IMG/VR virus record: IMGVR_UViG_3300025645_000329 | Span: 1-29,368 of that record | DNA length: 29,368 nt | Strand: one strand, 5' to 3' | Source of the DNA: a virus | Shown: one piece after another, positions 7,031 through 15,275 of the stretch | Layout: each line of letters begins with the position of its first letter | Position numbering within the stretch: the stretch's first letter is position 1 | Position numbers and translations under genes: made by a program | Notes under the pieces: model-generated | Database searches by the model: none | Told to the model about the DNA's origin: nothing | What the model saw: the letters and a program-made list of their open reading frames with translations, nothing else

Positions 7031-9451
7031 ATGATTAATAAAGCTATAAAGAGTTCTTTTCCCAGCCAAGCGGTTAGTGATTTAGAGAAGATGAGTGCAG
7101 AGTACGGCGCTAAGGTTGGTAGAGCTATAGAGCATGAGTGGTTTAATACTAAAGATGGTTACGACGGTAAAAATGGATCAGGTAGATATTCAACGTCAAA
7201 ACAATCATTTCACTCATTAAGACTATACGCTAGAGGAGAACAGTCTGTTAGAAAATATAAAGATGAATTATCTATTAATGGTGATTTATCTTATTTAAAC
7301 TTAGACTGGAAACCAGTACCTATTATACCAAAGTTTGTTGACATTGTTGTTAACGGTATGGCAGATAGATCGTATAACATAAAAGCTTATTCGCAAGATC
7401 CAGCATCAATAAAAGAGCGTACAGACTATGTTACTAAGATAGCTGAAGACATGCAAGCAAAGCCATTTAATGATGCAGTGGCTGGTCAATTAGGTATAGA
7501 TATATATCAAACAGATCAAAGCAAACTACCTGAGTCTACAGAAGAATTAGAGCTACACATGCAGTTAGACTATAAGCAGTCTGTAGAAATAGCAGAAGAA
7601 GAAGCTATTAATAGTATTTTTGATAAAAACAAATACGAACTTGTATCTAGGCGTATAAACAATGATTTAACTGTTATAGGTATTGGTGCCGCTAAAAGTT
7701 CTTTTAATAAAGCAGAAGGTATTAAAGTGGAATATGTAGATCCAGCTGATCTTGTATATTCTAACACAGACTCACCTTACTTTGATGACATATATTATGT
7801 AGGTGAAGTAAAAGAAATATATTTAAACGAACTTAAAAAAGAGTTTCCAAACCTTACAGACGAACAGCTAGAGTCTTATAAAGGCTACAACTCTTCTTAT
7901 AGTAATACTGCTTATAACTCTAAAGCTGACGAAGACAATACAGCGACAGTATTATACTTTGAGTATAAAACATATGCTAATCAAGTTCACAAAATTAAAA
8001 AGACTTCTACAGGCGGCAGTAAAGCTATAGAGAAAAACGATACGTTTAATCCTCCGGCATCAGATGACTTTGAAAAAGTAGACAGAGCTATTGAGGTTAT
8101 TTATGAAGGTGCTAAAGTAATTGGTAGTAAAGAGCTTTTAAAGTGGGAACTTAAAAAGAATATGATACGACCAAAAGCAGATACAACAAAAGCTCAAATG
8201 AGTTATGCTATCTGTGCACCGCGTATGTATGAAGGTCGTATTGAAAGTCTAGTAAGTCGTATGACTAACTTTGCTGATATGATTCAGCTTACGCATTTAA
8301 AGCTACAGCAAGTGTTGTCTAGAGTAGTACCTGATGGTGTTTACTTAGACGCAGATGCTTTAGCCGAAATAGATTTAGGTAACGGTACTAATTATAATCC
8401 ACAAGAAGCACTTAATATGTACTTTCAAACTGGTAGTGTAATTGGTAGATCTATGACACAAGATGGTGACATGAATCGTGGTCGTTTACCTATTACGGAA
8501 CTTAATTCAAACGGAGGTAATAATAAGATCAGTGCGCTCATAAGCACTTATAATTATTACTTACAAATGATGCGTGATGTTACTGGCTTAAACGAGGCTA
8601 GAGACGGAGGCGTACCAGATAAAAATGCTTTAGTAGGACTGCAAAAATTAGCTGCAGCAAACTCTAATACAGCAACAAGACACTTATTGCAATCAAGCTT
8701 GTATATAACCCTAACAATGGCAGAGTGTATTGCAATGCGAGTGTCTGATGTTATAGAGTATTCACCGACTAAAGAATCATTTGTTAAAACGCTAGGAAAG
8801 TTTAACGTTTCTACACTAGAAGAAATGGCTAACTTACACTTGCATGATTTTGGTATATTTTTAGAGCTTGCGCCAGATGAAGAAGAAAAAGCTAAACTAG
8901 AAAACAATATTCAAGTAGCTTTACAATCTGGACAGATATATCTTGAAGATGCTATTGATATTAGAGAAGTACGTAACATTAAGCTAGCTAATCAGCTTCT
9001 TAAGATACGTAGAAAAAAGAAACAAGAGCTAGATCAACAACAACAACAGCAAAATATACAAGCGCAAAGTCAAGCAAACGCGCAGGCTGCACAAGCTGCT
9101 GCACAAGCGGACATGCAAAAACAGCAAGCTCTTACCGAGTCAAAAGCTCAGTTAGAGCAAATGAAGTCGCAGCTTGAAATAGCTAAAATGGAAAGAGAAG
9201 CTCAGATTAAAAAAGAGCTAATGCAGTACGAGTTTGAAATTAACAAACAACTACAACAAGGTCAACTTTCTATTGTAAAAGAAAAAGATAAGTTCAAAGA
9301 AGATCGTAAAGACGAAAGAACTAAAATACAAGCATCACAACAAAGTGAGCTTATAGATCAAAGAAAAAACAATGCACCACCAAAAAGCTTTGAGTCCTCA
9401 GGACAAGATAATTTAGGTGGGTTTGGACTTGAACAGTTTGAGCCGCGTTGA
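7031..9451 (+). CDS. Portal protein
   Basis: Dodecameric ring at the capsid vertex through which DNA enters and leaves; partner of TerL and the ring proteins. Evidence: position between TerL and the scaffold/capsid genes, 806 aa length as in large podovirus portals, an alpha-rich C-terminal half, and a conserved-looking crown/stem region with DVTGLNEARDGG (about 516-527) followed by LVGLQKLAAANS. The last about 160 residues are a Gln/Ala-rich, charged coiled coil (a Q run from base 9036, then QAQSQANAQAAQAAAQ and long EK-rich heptads), likely the barrel/crown extension into the head. Start ATG at 7031 is preceded by AT-rich sequence only. Stop TGA at 9449-9451, followed by a 31-bp gap. Confidence 0.88.
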   Translation: MINKAIKSSFPSQAVSDLEKMSAEYGAKVGRAIEHEWFNTKDGYDGKNGSGRYSTSKQSFHSLRLYARGEQSVRKYKDELSINGDLSYLNLDWKPVPIIPKFVDIVVNGMADRSYNIKAYSQDPASIKERTDYVTKIAEDMQAKPFNDAVAGQLGIDIYQTDQSKLPESTEELELHMQLDYKQSVEIAEEEAINSIFDKNKYELVSRRINNDLTVIGIGAAKSSFNKAEGIKVEYVDPADLVYSNTDSPYFDDIYYVGEVKEIYLNELKKEFPNLTDEQLESYKGYNSSYSNTAYNSKADEDNTATVLYFEYKTYANQVHKIKKTSTGGSKAIEKNDTFNPPASDDFEKVDRAIEVIYEGAKVIGSKELLKWELKKNMIRPKADTTKAQMSYAICAPRMYEGRIESLVSRMTNFADMIQLTHLKLQQVLSRVVPDGVYLDADALAEIDLGNGTNYNPQEALNMYFQTGSVIGRSMTQDGDMNRGRLPITELNSNGGNNKISALISTYNYYLQMMRDVTGLNEARDGGVPDKNALVGLQKLAAANSNTATRHLLQSSLYITLTMAECIAMRVSDVIEYSPTKESFVKTLGKFNVSTLEEMANLHLHDFGIFLELAPDEEEKAKLENNIQVALQSGQIYLEDAIDIREVRNIKLANQLLKIRRKKKQELDQQQQQQNIQAQSQANAQAAQAAAQADMQKQQALTESKAQLEQMKSQLEIAKMEREAQIKKELMQYEFEINKQLQQGQLSIVKEKDKFKEDRKDERTKIQASQQSELIDQRKNNAPPKSFESSGQDNLGGFGLEQFEPR

Positions 9452-9462
9452 TAGTAAATTAA
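9451..9462 (+). promoter_or_regulatory. Shared 12-mer upstream element, copy 2 (ATAGTAAATTAA)
   Basis: Second copy of the 12-mer seen at 3482-3493, here starting on the last base of the portal stop and 32 bases before the ATG of the scaffold-like gene. The bases after it are a run of A/T (ATTATATAATATTTTATC) that could hold a -10-like element. Weak evidence; recorded because the distance to the start is nearly the same in both copies. Confidence 0.3.
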
Positions 9463-9482
9463 CAATTATATAATATTTTATC

Positions 9483-10655
9483 ATGTCAGAACAAACACAA
9501 CCAATAGAAGAGGTCGTAGAAGAAACAGTTCAAGAAACTAAAACTGTAGAAGAAACACCTCAAGAAGAGGCTTCATACAAAGAAGTTAAAAAAGATGGTA
9601 CTATTAAATTAGACCTAGGAAAATTAAAAAAATTTCAAACTCAAAACAAAGAAGAAAATGTACGGAAAGAAGAAAGTATCAAAGAAGACAAGCAAGAAGA
9701 AAGTAGCGAAGAAAAAGTCAACGAAGAAGTCTTACAAGAAGTAACAGATGAACCAGAGCAAACTGTAGCTCAAGTAGCGCAGAAGCAAGAGGTTACTGAA
9801 GAAAAAATTACACCACAGCCAGAAGTAAAGTTACCAGAAAACATTGAAAGTTTGGTAAAGTTTATGGAAGAAACAGGTGGTACTATTGAGGAGTATGTAA
9901 GGCTTAATGCTGATTACTCTAATGTAGATAATAATACATTATTAAAAGAATATTACAAGTCAACCAAGTCTCACCTAGATACAGGTGAAATTGATTTTTT
10001 AATTGAAGACAACTTTTCATTTGACGAAGATTTAGATGAACAGCGCGATATTAGAAAAAAGAAGTTGGCTTTAAAAGAAGAAGTTGCGAAAGCTAAAAAG
10101 TTTCTTAACGGAATGAAAGACGAATACTACAAAGAAGTCAAGTTGGGTTCTAAGTTGTCTAAAGATCAGCAAGATGCTATTAACTTTTATAACGAATACA
10201 ACCAAAAACAATCTGCCGCTAGTGAAGTCCAGCAGAAGCAGTACAAGCAATTTGAGCAAAGTACCAATAATGTTTTCAATGAAAATTTCAAAGGTTTTGA
10301 TTTTAAAGTTGGTGACAAGAAATATAGGTACAATGTAAAAGATGCTGCTGCTACTAAGGATTACCAGAGCGACATATCTAACTTTGTGAGGGAGTTCCTC
10401 GACGAAAAAGATATGATGAAAGACGCTGCAGGTTATCACAAAGCTTTATATGCAGGTAGAAATATAGATAAAATTGTATCTCATTTCTATGAGCAAGGTA
10501 GAGCTGATGCTATAAAAAACACCGCTATTAAGTCAAAAAATATTGACATGGGTCCTAGAACTGCTAAGCCAGTTGTAGATGCAGGCGGCATGAAAGTTAG
10601 AGTATTAGGTGGTGAAGATAGTTCAAGGTTGAAATTTAAAATTAGAAAAAAATAA
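9483..10655 (+). CDS. Putative scaffold / capsid assembly protein
   Basis: A 390-aa protein between portal and major capsid, the usual place for a scaffold. The first about 110 residues are low-complexity and very acidic (Glu, Gln, Val, Thr rich, e.g. EEVVEETVQETKTVEETPQ), with a small basic insert (KDGTIKLDLGKLKKF). Residues about 110-260 are helical and charged (EEVAKAKKFLNGMKDEYYKE, then a Gln-rich stretch), and the C-terminus is basic (SSRLKFKIRKK). This charge layout with a basic helical tail resembles scaffolding proteins that bind the inner capsid surface, but I see no protease motif and no diagnostic domain. A virion inner-head role is the alternative. Confidence 0.6.
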   Translation: MSEQTQPIEEVVEETVQETKTVEETPQEEASYKEVKKDGTIKLDLGKLKKFQTQNKEENVRKEESIKEDKQEESSEEKVNEEVLQEVTDEPEQTVAQVAQKQEVTEEKITPQPEVKLPENIESLVKFMEETGGTIEEYVRLNADYSNVDNNTLLKEYYKSTKSHLDTGEIDFLIEDNFSFDEDLDEQRDIRKKKLALKEEVAKAKKFLNGMKDEYYKEVKLGSKLSKDQQDAINFYNEYNQKQSAASEVQQKQYKQFEQSTNNVFNENFKGFDFKVGDKKYRYNVKDAAATKDYQSDISNFVREFLDEKDMMKDAAGYHKALYAGRNIDKIVSHFYEQGRADAIKNTAIKSKNIDMGPRTAKPVVDAGGMKVRVLGGEDSSRLKFKIRKK

Positions 10656-10662
10656 AAACAAC

Positions 10663-10678
10663 TTAAAAACTAAAAAAA
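10663..10678 (+). promoter_or_regulatory. A-rich translational leader of the capsid gene
   Basis: TTAAAAACTAAA followed by AAAA immediately before the ATG at 10679. The identical 12-mer occurs at the same 16-base distance before the ATG at 12135. There is no Shine-Dalgarno in either. A-rich sequence just before the start is how strongly translated Bacteroidota genes are known to initiate, so I read this as an initiation enhancer of a highly expressed virion gene. Confidence 0.5.
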
Positions 10679-12109
10679 ATGGGATTTAACACATCTTTAG
10701 GGTTAGGTGGAAGCTACAGTTTAACTGGCTCACCTACTCAAGTAGTAAGTGCCAACACTTATTTTGATTTAGCTAACACAGCTAATCAAGGTTGGGCACA
10801 ACAATATCTACCTGAATTATACGAACAAGAAGTAGAACGCTACGGAAATCGTACAATTGGTGGATTTTTACAAATGGTAGGCGCTGAAATGCCTATGAGT
10901 TCTGATCAAGTAGTTTGGTCTGAGCAAAACAGATTACACTTAGCTTACAAAAATAAGTCTGGAAACGAAACATCTGTTCTTACAACTGTTTCTTCTGGTC
11001 TTATTACTTTAGGATCTGATTACACAAACTCCGTAAGAATAGGCGCAACTGTAATTGTTACAGATTCTGCTACAGGATTAAAAACTAATTATTGTAGAGT
11101 ATATGCTACTAGTGGTCAAACTTTTAGCGTAAAACCTTACAAAACTGCTACATTGTCTGGAGACTTTGGAAGTGATGGATTAGGCGTTAATGTATTTGTT
11201 GTAGGTTCTGAATTTGCAAAAGGTTCTGCTTCTATGGTTGGAGAGCTTAAGCCAACTTTTACAAAATTTGACAACAGACCTGTTATTATTAAAGATCACT
11301 TTAAGATTTCTGGTTCTGATACTGCTCAAATTGGCTGGGTTGAAACAACTGACGAAGCTGGACAAACTGGATTTTCTTGGTATTTAAAATCAGCTGGCGA
11401 AACTCGCTTGCGTTTTGAAGATTATCTAGAAACTACAATGATAGAAGCTCAAAAAGGTGTACCTGGAAGCTCTGGAGTAGATACTGATTTAGGTATTGCT
11501 TCTGAGAATTTTGGTACAGAAGGTCTTTTTGAAGCTGTAGAAAGTCGTGGTAATGTATTTGAAGATTTAGCTTCGCTTGGAGATTTTGACTTATTGTTAA
11601 AAAATCTTGATAAGCAAGGTGCTATTGAAGAAAACATGTTATACATCAATCGTTCATTAGCTCTTACTCTTGATGATATGGTAGCTGGATTAAACGCTAA
11701 CTATCAAGGTGGTGCTTCTTTTGGAGTATTTAACAACGACGCTGACATGGCATTAAACTTAGGTTTTTCTGCTTTCCGTAGAGGATCTTACGATTTCTAC
11801 AAGTCAGACTGGAAATACTTAAACGATGCTGCTGCACGTGGTGGATTTGGAGATGTATCTGGAATTTTAATTCCTGCTGGAACTTCAACTGTTTACGATC
11901 AGTCATTAGGTAAAAACATGACTCGTCCTTTCCTACATGTAAGATACAGAAGCTCAGAAACTGACGACCGAAGAATGAAATCTTGGGTTACTGGTTCTGT
12001 AGGATCTGCTTCATACACTGGAGATGACGTTATGGAAGTACACTATTTGTCTGAAAGATGTTTAGTAGTTCAAGGAGCTAATAACTTCGTGATGCTAAAA
12101 GAATCATAA
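10679..12109 (+). CDS. Major capsid protein (HK97-fold expected)
   Basis: Main shell protein. Support is mostly context and composition: 476 aa, placed after portal and scaffold-like genes, followed by a terminator-closed small gene, low in charge clusters, rich in Gly, Ser, Thr and Asn, with an optimised A-rich leader. The N-terminus has the segment WAQQYLPELYEQEVERYGNR (about 38-57) followed by GGFLQMVGAEMPMSSDQVVW, which I associate with capsid proteins of crAss-like and uncultured marine Bacteroidota phages. Later come a helix FEDYLETTMIEAQKG (spine-helix candidate) and, near the C-terminus, FLHVRYRSSETDDRRMKSW and GDDVMEVHYLSERCLV typical of a P-domain beta sheet. No cleavage site or prohead protease is visible in the window. 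Confidence 0.85.
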   Translation: MGFNTSLGLGGSYSLTGSPTQVVSANTYFDLANTANQGWAQQYLPELYEQEVERYGNRTIGGFLQMVGAEMPMSSDQVVWSEQNRLHLAYKNKSGNETSVLTTVSSGLITLGSDYTNSVRIGATVIVTDSATGLKTNYCRVYATSGQTFSVKPYKTATLSGDFGSDGLGVNVFVVGSEFAKGSASMVGELKPTFTKFDNRPVIIKDHFKISGSDTAQIGWVETTDEAGQTGFSWYLKSAGETRLRFEDYLETTMIEAQKGVPGSSGVDTDLGIASENFGTEGLFEAVESRGNVFEDLASLGDFDLLLKNLDKQGAIEENMLYINRSLALTLDDMVAGLNANYQGGASFGVFNNDADMALNLGFSAFRRGSYDFYKSDWKYLNDAAARGGFGDVSGILIPAGTSTVYDQSLGKNMTRPFLHVRYRSSETDDRRMKSWVTGSVGSASYTGDDVMEVHYLSERCLVVQGANNFVMLKES

Positions 12110-12118
12110 TATTAACCT

Positions 12119-12134
12119 TTAAAAACTAAACAAA
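12119..12134 (+). promoter_or_regulatory. A-rich translational leader identical to the capsid leader
   Basis: TTAAAAACTAAA then CAAA before the ATG at 12135, matching the capsid leader at 10663 in sequence and in distance to the start. The leader at 2482-2493 before the 74-aa gene is a looser relative (ends in ACAAAATGG as here). This suggests equal, strong translation of the capsid protein and its neighbour. Confidence 0.5.
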
Positions 12135-12467
12135 ATGGACAAATTTTTAATTTTTACAAGTGCTGGAGATGATATGTCTGCATATCCTCTTCAAAATTTA
12201 CTTGCTATTGACTGTGTAGCTGACGGTGTTTTAAATTTTAGATTTAAATCATCTGTTGGAGGCGGAGTTGGTGCTGAGCACGATCTTGTTGCTTGTACTA
12301 TTACTGCTGATACTGAAGTAGCTGTAACAAAACAAGTTATCGATAAAATAGCTGCTTTTGCTAACAATACTTTTAGTAAAGCTAATTTTTTAGAAGTTGC
12401 TAATGACGTAACTGGTGAGTACTTAGTTTCTGGAATTACTGCAATTGCAATAACTCAAGACACATAG
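12135..12467 (+). CDS. Small post-capsid virion protein (possible head decoration)
   Basis: A 110-aa protein directly after the major capsid gene, sharing its leader and ending at a strong terminator. The sequence looks like a small beta-rich fold (DKFLIFTSAGDDMSAYPL, AIDCVADGVLNFRFKSSVGG, DLVACTITA) followed by a helix (TKQVIDKIAAFANN) and a final beta segment. Proteins of this size and place in other phages are often decoration or cement proteins, so that is the best guess; equally it could be a small structural unknown. No membrane segment. Confidence 0.68.
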   Translation: MDKFLIFTSAGDDMSAYPLQNLLAIDCVADGVLNFRFKSSVGGGVGAEHDLVACTITADTEVAVTKQVIDKIAAFANNTFSKANFLEVANDVTGEYLVSGITAIAITQDT

Positions 12468-12483
12468 GTCAATTAATTAATAG

Positions 12484-12517
12484 AAGCAAAGGGGCTTCGG
12501 CCCCTACGCTTTTATTT
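12484..12517 (+). terminator. Rho-independent terminator closing the capsid block
   Basis: Perfect GGGGC-TTCG-GCCCC hairpin (12491-12504) with a stable UUCG-type tetraloop, an outer AAGC/GCTT pairing (12484-12487 with 12508-12511) across a 3-base internal loop, and a T-rich tail (TTTTATTTTT). It begins 17 bases after the stop of the 110-aa gene. It is by far the most GC-rich hairpin in the window, so termination here is well supported. Confidence 0.9.
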
Positions 12518-12544
12518 TTACAAACTATTTAATTATATTATATC

Positions 12545-13333
12545 ATGGAAACAAAAACAAAAAAACAACCTAAACAGGTTGAAGTAAAAAATATTCCAGG
12601 CTGGGAAATAAAAGACAGGCAGTATTATTTAAGAGGAAACAAAAACCCCTTAAGCTATGTTTTAACCTCTAAGTCTTCACCTAGAAAACCTTTATTATGG
12701 TTTGACGAAGAAAAGGGTTACAACAGAGAAATAAGATATGCAAGTAATCAAAGATCTTGTTTTATAGATGAGCAAGACGGAAATGCTATTTTATCTCATA
12801 TTATTTTTGAAGATGGAATACTATATGTTTCAAAAGCTAATCAACCTCTACAAAAGCTTTTAAGTTTATATCACCCTAAAAAAGGTTATGTATACGAAGA
12901 AAAAGACGAAATTGCAGAAGCAAAAGACGATTTAGTAAGCATTGAAGTTGAAATGGAAGCTTTAAACACGGCTATGTCAATTGATGTTAATCAAGCTGAA
13001 GCAATACTTAGAGTTGAACTAGGATCATCTGTAGATAAAATGAGTTCTTCTGAGCTTAAAAGAGATTTATATATGTTTGCTAGAGAAAACCCAGTGTTGT
13101 TTTTAGAACTAGTAAATGATGATAACGTTCAGTTAAGAAACTTAGCTATTAAAGCTAGTGAAATGGGTGTTATTAAACTATCACAAGACCAAAGAACTTT
13201 TGCATGGGGTTCAAACGGTAAAAAATTAATGACTGTGCCTTTTGATGAAAACCCATACTCTGCTTTTGCTGCATACTTAAAAACAGACGAAGGCGTAGAA
13301 GTTTTTAAATCAATAGAAAAAAAGCTAAAATAG
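12545..13333 (+). CDS. Conserved-type phage protein of unknown function (262 aa)
   Basis: Not recognised by function. The N-terminal half looks beta-rich with aromatic residues (GWEIKDRQYYLRGNKNPLSY, KPLLWFDEEKGYNREIRY, ILSHIIFEDGILYVSK); a charged helical linker follows (EAKDDLVSIEVEMEALNTAM), then a helical C-terminal half with SSELKRDLYMFARENPVLFL and DDNVQLRNLAIKASEMGVI, and an ending in FAAYLKTDEGVEVFKSIEKKL. I believe proteins with this C-terminal half recur in Bacteroidota phages, without known role. It is the first gene after the capsid terminator, so it needs its own promoter, but the 27 bases between are only A/T-rich. Stop TAG at 13331. Confidence 0.72.
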   Translation: METKTKKQPKQVEVKNIPGWEIKDRQYYLRGNKNPLSYVLTSKSSPRKPLLWFDEEKGYNREIRYASNQRSCFIDEQDGNAILSHIIFEDGILYVSKANQPLQKLLSLYHPKKGYVYEEKDEIAEAKDDLVSIEVEMEALNTAMSIDVNQAEAILRVELGSSVDKMSSSELKRDLYMFARENPVLFLELVNDDNVQLRNLAIKASEMGVIKLSQDQRTFAWGSNGKKLMTVPFDENPYSAFAAYLKTDEGVEVFKSIEKKLK

Positions 13334-13346
13334 CGTAACTATTATA

Positions 13347-13382
13347 AGTGGTGTAGCCATCTATAACGGTGGCTATACTACT
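13347..13382 (+). other. Long RNA hairpin in the gap before the first ring-protein gene
   Basis: AGTGGTGTAGCCA (13347-13359) pairs with TGGCTATACTACT (13370-13382): 13 base pairs including two G-U wobbles, with a 10-base loop. It lies between the 262-aa gene and the ring protein gene. The downstream sequence is A-rich (ATAATAAAAATAAAAAT) rather than T-rich, so it is not a standard terminator on the + strand. It could be a transcript-stabilising or processing hairpin, or a partial terminator. Confidence 0.6.
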
Positions 13383-13399
13383 ATAATAAAAATAAAAAT

Positions 13400-14137
13400 A
13401 TGGCGATTGACGTAAATAAAGTATATACTACAGTATTATCTATACTAAATAAAAAAGGTAGCGGCTATATGACGCCAGACAACTTTAATAAAATAGCTAA
13501 AGTTGTACAACTAGAGTTACTTGATAGAGCGTTTTACGAATACAATCAAGCTGTTACAAAGCAAACTAGAGGTAGAGGCTCTCAAGGATATGGTGACATA
13601 CCTAGAAAAATAATGGACAAGCTTGATCCGTTTTGTAGCGTTATAACTTTAAACTCTGCAACTGGTTTTTTTGAGCCACCAGGTTTCGATAGTAACTCTA
13701 CATACGCTGGCAATGATTTATATGCCACTTTAAGCTTAAAAGTAAGCGAAAAATTTGTAGACATAGAACGTATAGATAAATCTAAATTACCGTTTTTATT
13801 TTCTTCAAAACTAACGGCTCCATCAAACATTTTTCCAGTTTATTATTACTCTGCAGATTTAATATATGTTTTTCCTAGTACAATAACTAGTGTTGATTTA
13901 TATTATGTCAGCAAGCCATTAGATCCAACGTGGAGCTCTTCGGTAGACACTTCTAGTTTTGGTACGCCTATATACACGTATAGTAGCTCAGACAGCATTG
14001 ATTTTACGCTACACGCCTCAGACGAATCTGATTTAATATTAGGAATACTTAAATACTTTGGCGTTACAATAAAAGATCCACTTGTAATACAAGCTGCACA
14101 ACAAGAAGAGCAATCAATAACACAACAAGAACAATAA
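13400..14137 (+). CDS. Head-tail connector / ring protein (crAss-like type)
   Basis: Probable first neck ring that attaches to the portal. It is 245 aa, helical at the N-terminus (VYTTVLSILNKKGSGYMTPD, FNKIAKVVQLELLDRAFYEY), then beta-rich, and ends with FTLHASDESDLILGILKYFG and VTIKDPLVIQAAQQEEQS. That C-terminal pattern, an acidic-residue helix followed by G-V-x-I-K-D-P and a Gln/Glu tail, matches what I recall of ring proteins in crAss-like phages. It is followed after one base by the next connector gene (ATG at 14139), and both precede the muzzle gene, the expected order for neck assembly. Confidence 0.7.
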   Translation: MAIDVNKVYTTVLSILNKKGSGYMTPDNFNKIAKVVQLELLDRAFYEYNQAVTKQTRGRGSQGYGDIPRKIMDKLDPFCSVITLNSATGFFEPPGFDSNSTYAGNDLYATLSLKVSEKFVDIERIDKSKLPFLFSSKLTAPSNIFPVYYYSADLIYVFPSTITSVDLYYVSKPLDPTWSSSVDTSSFGTPIYTYSSSDSIDFTLHASDESDLILGILKYFGVTIKDPLVIQAAQQEEQSITQQEQ

Positions 14138-14138
14138 T

Positions 14139-15272
14139 ATGAGTTTAATAGGAACAGTTACAGAAGAAAACTACTACAATGGATCTCAAACTTTTATTGC
14201 TACGGCTGTATCTGCCGTAAACGCTGGTAATGCTGATTTTACATTAACGTTTGATCCTTTGCCCGCTACTAATCAAGTTAGAGTTTTTCAAAACAATGTA
14301 GAGATATCGTGGGACGGCGCTTTACCTCAAGTAAATGGCTTCGCTATTAGTGGCAATATAATTAGAATATATGGGGATGTAGCTATAGGTGATACTATAG
14401 AAGTTCAATTGCTAGATTTTACTTTTGGTAATTATCAGTATACTTCTATTAAAGACATTGTTGATAATTTTATGATAGCATATGTAGGTGACGGAAAGCT
14501 AATAGATCATGTTGCTAAATCAGATGTTGTATTCCACGCTAAACGAGGTTTACAAGAATTTAGCTATGACGTGCTAAAAACAGTTAAGTCGCAAGAAATA
14601 GAACTAGGACCATCGCTGTCTATGCCAATGCCTCAAGACTATGTTAACTACGTAAAAGTGTGTTATATTGACAACTCAGGCGTGCGTAGAATTATATATC
14701 CTACTAGACTTACTACAAACCCAACAGAGCCAATGCTTCAAGATAATAATTACAATTATGTATTTGACTCCGATGGTAATGCTGTTGAAGGTAGTTCTGT
14801 TACAGAAGCTCGCTGGAAAGCATTTGACACTAAAAATATATCAGGTGATTTATCTTCTGAAGACAGCTTGTATTTAACTACAGCTGATTACCTTAGAAGT
14901 GATTATGGCCAAAGATACGGTGCCACACCAGAAACTACACAAGTAAATGGATTTTTTACAATTAATGAAAGAACAGGTAGCTTTAGCTTTAGTAGCGACT
15001 TAGCGGGTAAAGTTATTGTGCTTGAATATATTTCAGACGGCTTAGGCACTGATGCTGAAATGAAAGTAAATAAGCTAGCTGAAGAAGCTTTATATAAACA
15101 CATCGCATACAACGTTTTAGCGGTCAAAAGAAACATATCTGAGTATATAGTACAAAGATATAAAAAAGAACGCAGAGCAGCGCTTAGAAACGCTAAGATT
15201 AGGTTATCTAACCTAAAACTCTCAGAGCTTACACAGGTTATGAGAAATAAATCCAAACAAATTAAACACTAG
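14139..15272 (+). CDS. Second ring / tail-tube-like connector protein
   Basis: A 377-aa neck protein. Residues about 1-100 form a beta domain (TFIATAVSAVNAGNADFTLT, VRVFQNNVEISWDG, GDTIEVQLLDF) that looks like an added Ig-like or fibre-like insert. The core starts at YTSIKDIVDNFMIAYVGDGK and runs through AKRGLQEFSYDVLKTVKSQE, LPMPQDYV-type sequence (MPMPQDYVNYVKVCYID) and a C-terminal helical bundle (AEEALYKHIAYNVLAVKRN, then RRAALRNAKIRLSNLKLSEL). The pattern QEFSYDVLKT, then P-x-P-x-D-Y-V, then a helical end, is characteristic of ring/tail tubular proteins in podoviruses of the crAss-like kind. Three bases separate its stop from the muzzle start. Confidence 0.7.
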   Translation: MSLIGTVTEENYYNGSQTFIATAVSAVNAGNADFTLTFDPLPATNQVRVFQNNVEISWDGALPQVNGFAISGNIIRIYGDVAIGDTIEVQLLDFTFGNYQYTSIKDIVDNFMIAYVGDGKLIDHVAKSDVVFHAKRGLQEFSYDVLKTVKSQEIELGPSLSMPMPQDYVNYVKVCYIDNSGVRRIIYPTRLTTNPTEPMLQDNNYNYVFDSDGNAVEGSSVTEARWKAFDTKNISGDLSSEDSLYLTTADYLRSDYGQRYGATPETTQVNGFFTINERTGSFSFSSDLAGKVIVLEYISDGLGTDAEMKVNKLAEEALYKHIAYNVLAVKRNISEYIVQRYKKERRAALRNAKIRLSNLKLSELTQVMRNKSKQIKH

Positions 15273-15275
15273 TAC

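Noticed and set aside
9036-9130. CAA/CAG microsatellite in the portal gene
   Set aside because: It encodes the Gln-rich coiled-coil end of the portal, a common composition there, and is interrupted by other codons; no sign of a separate repeat element.
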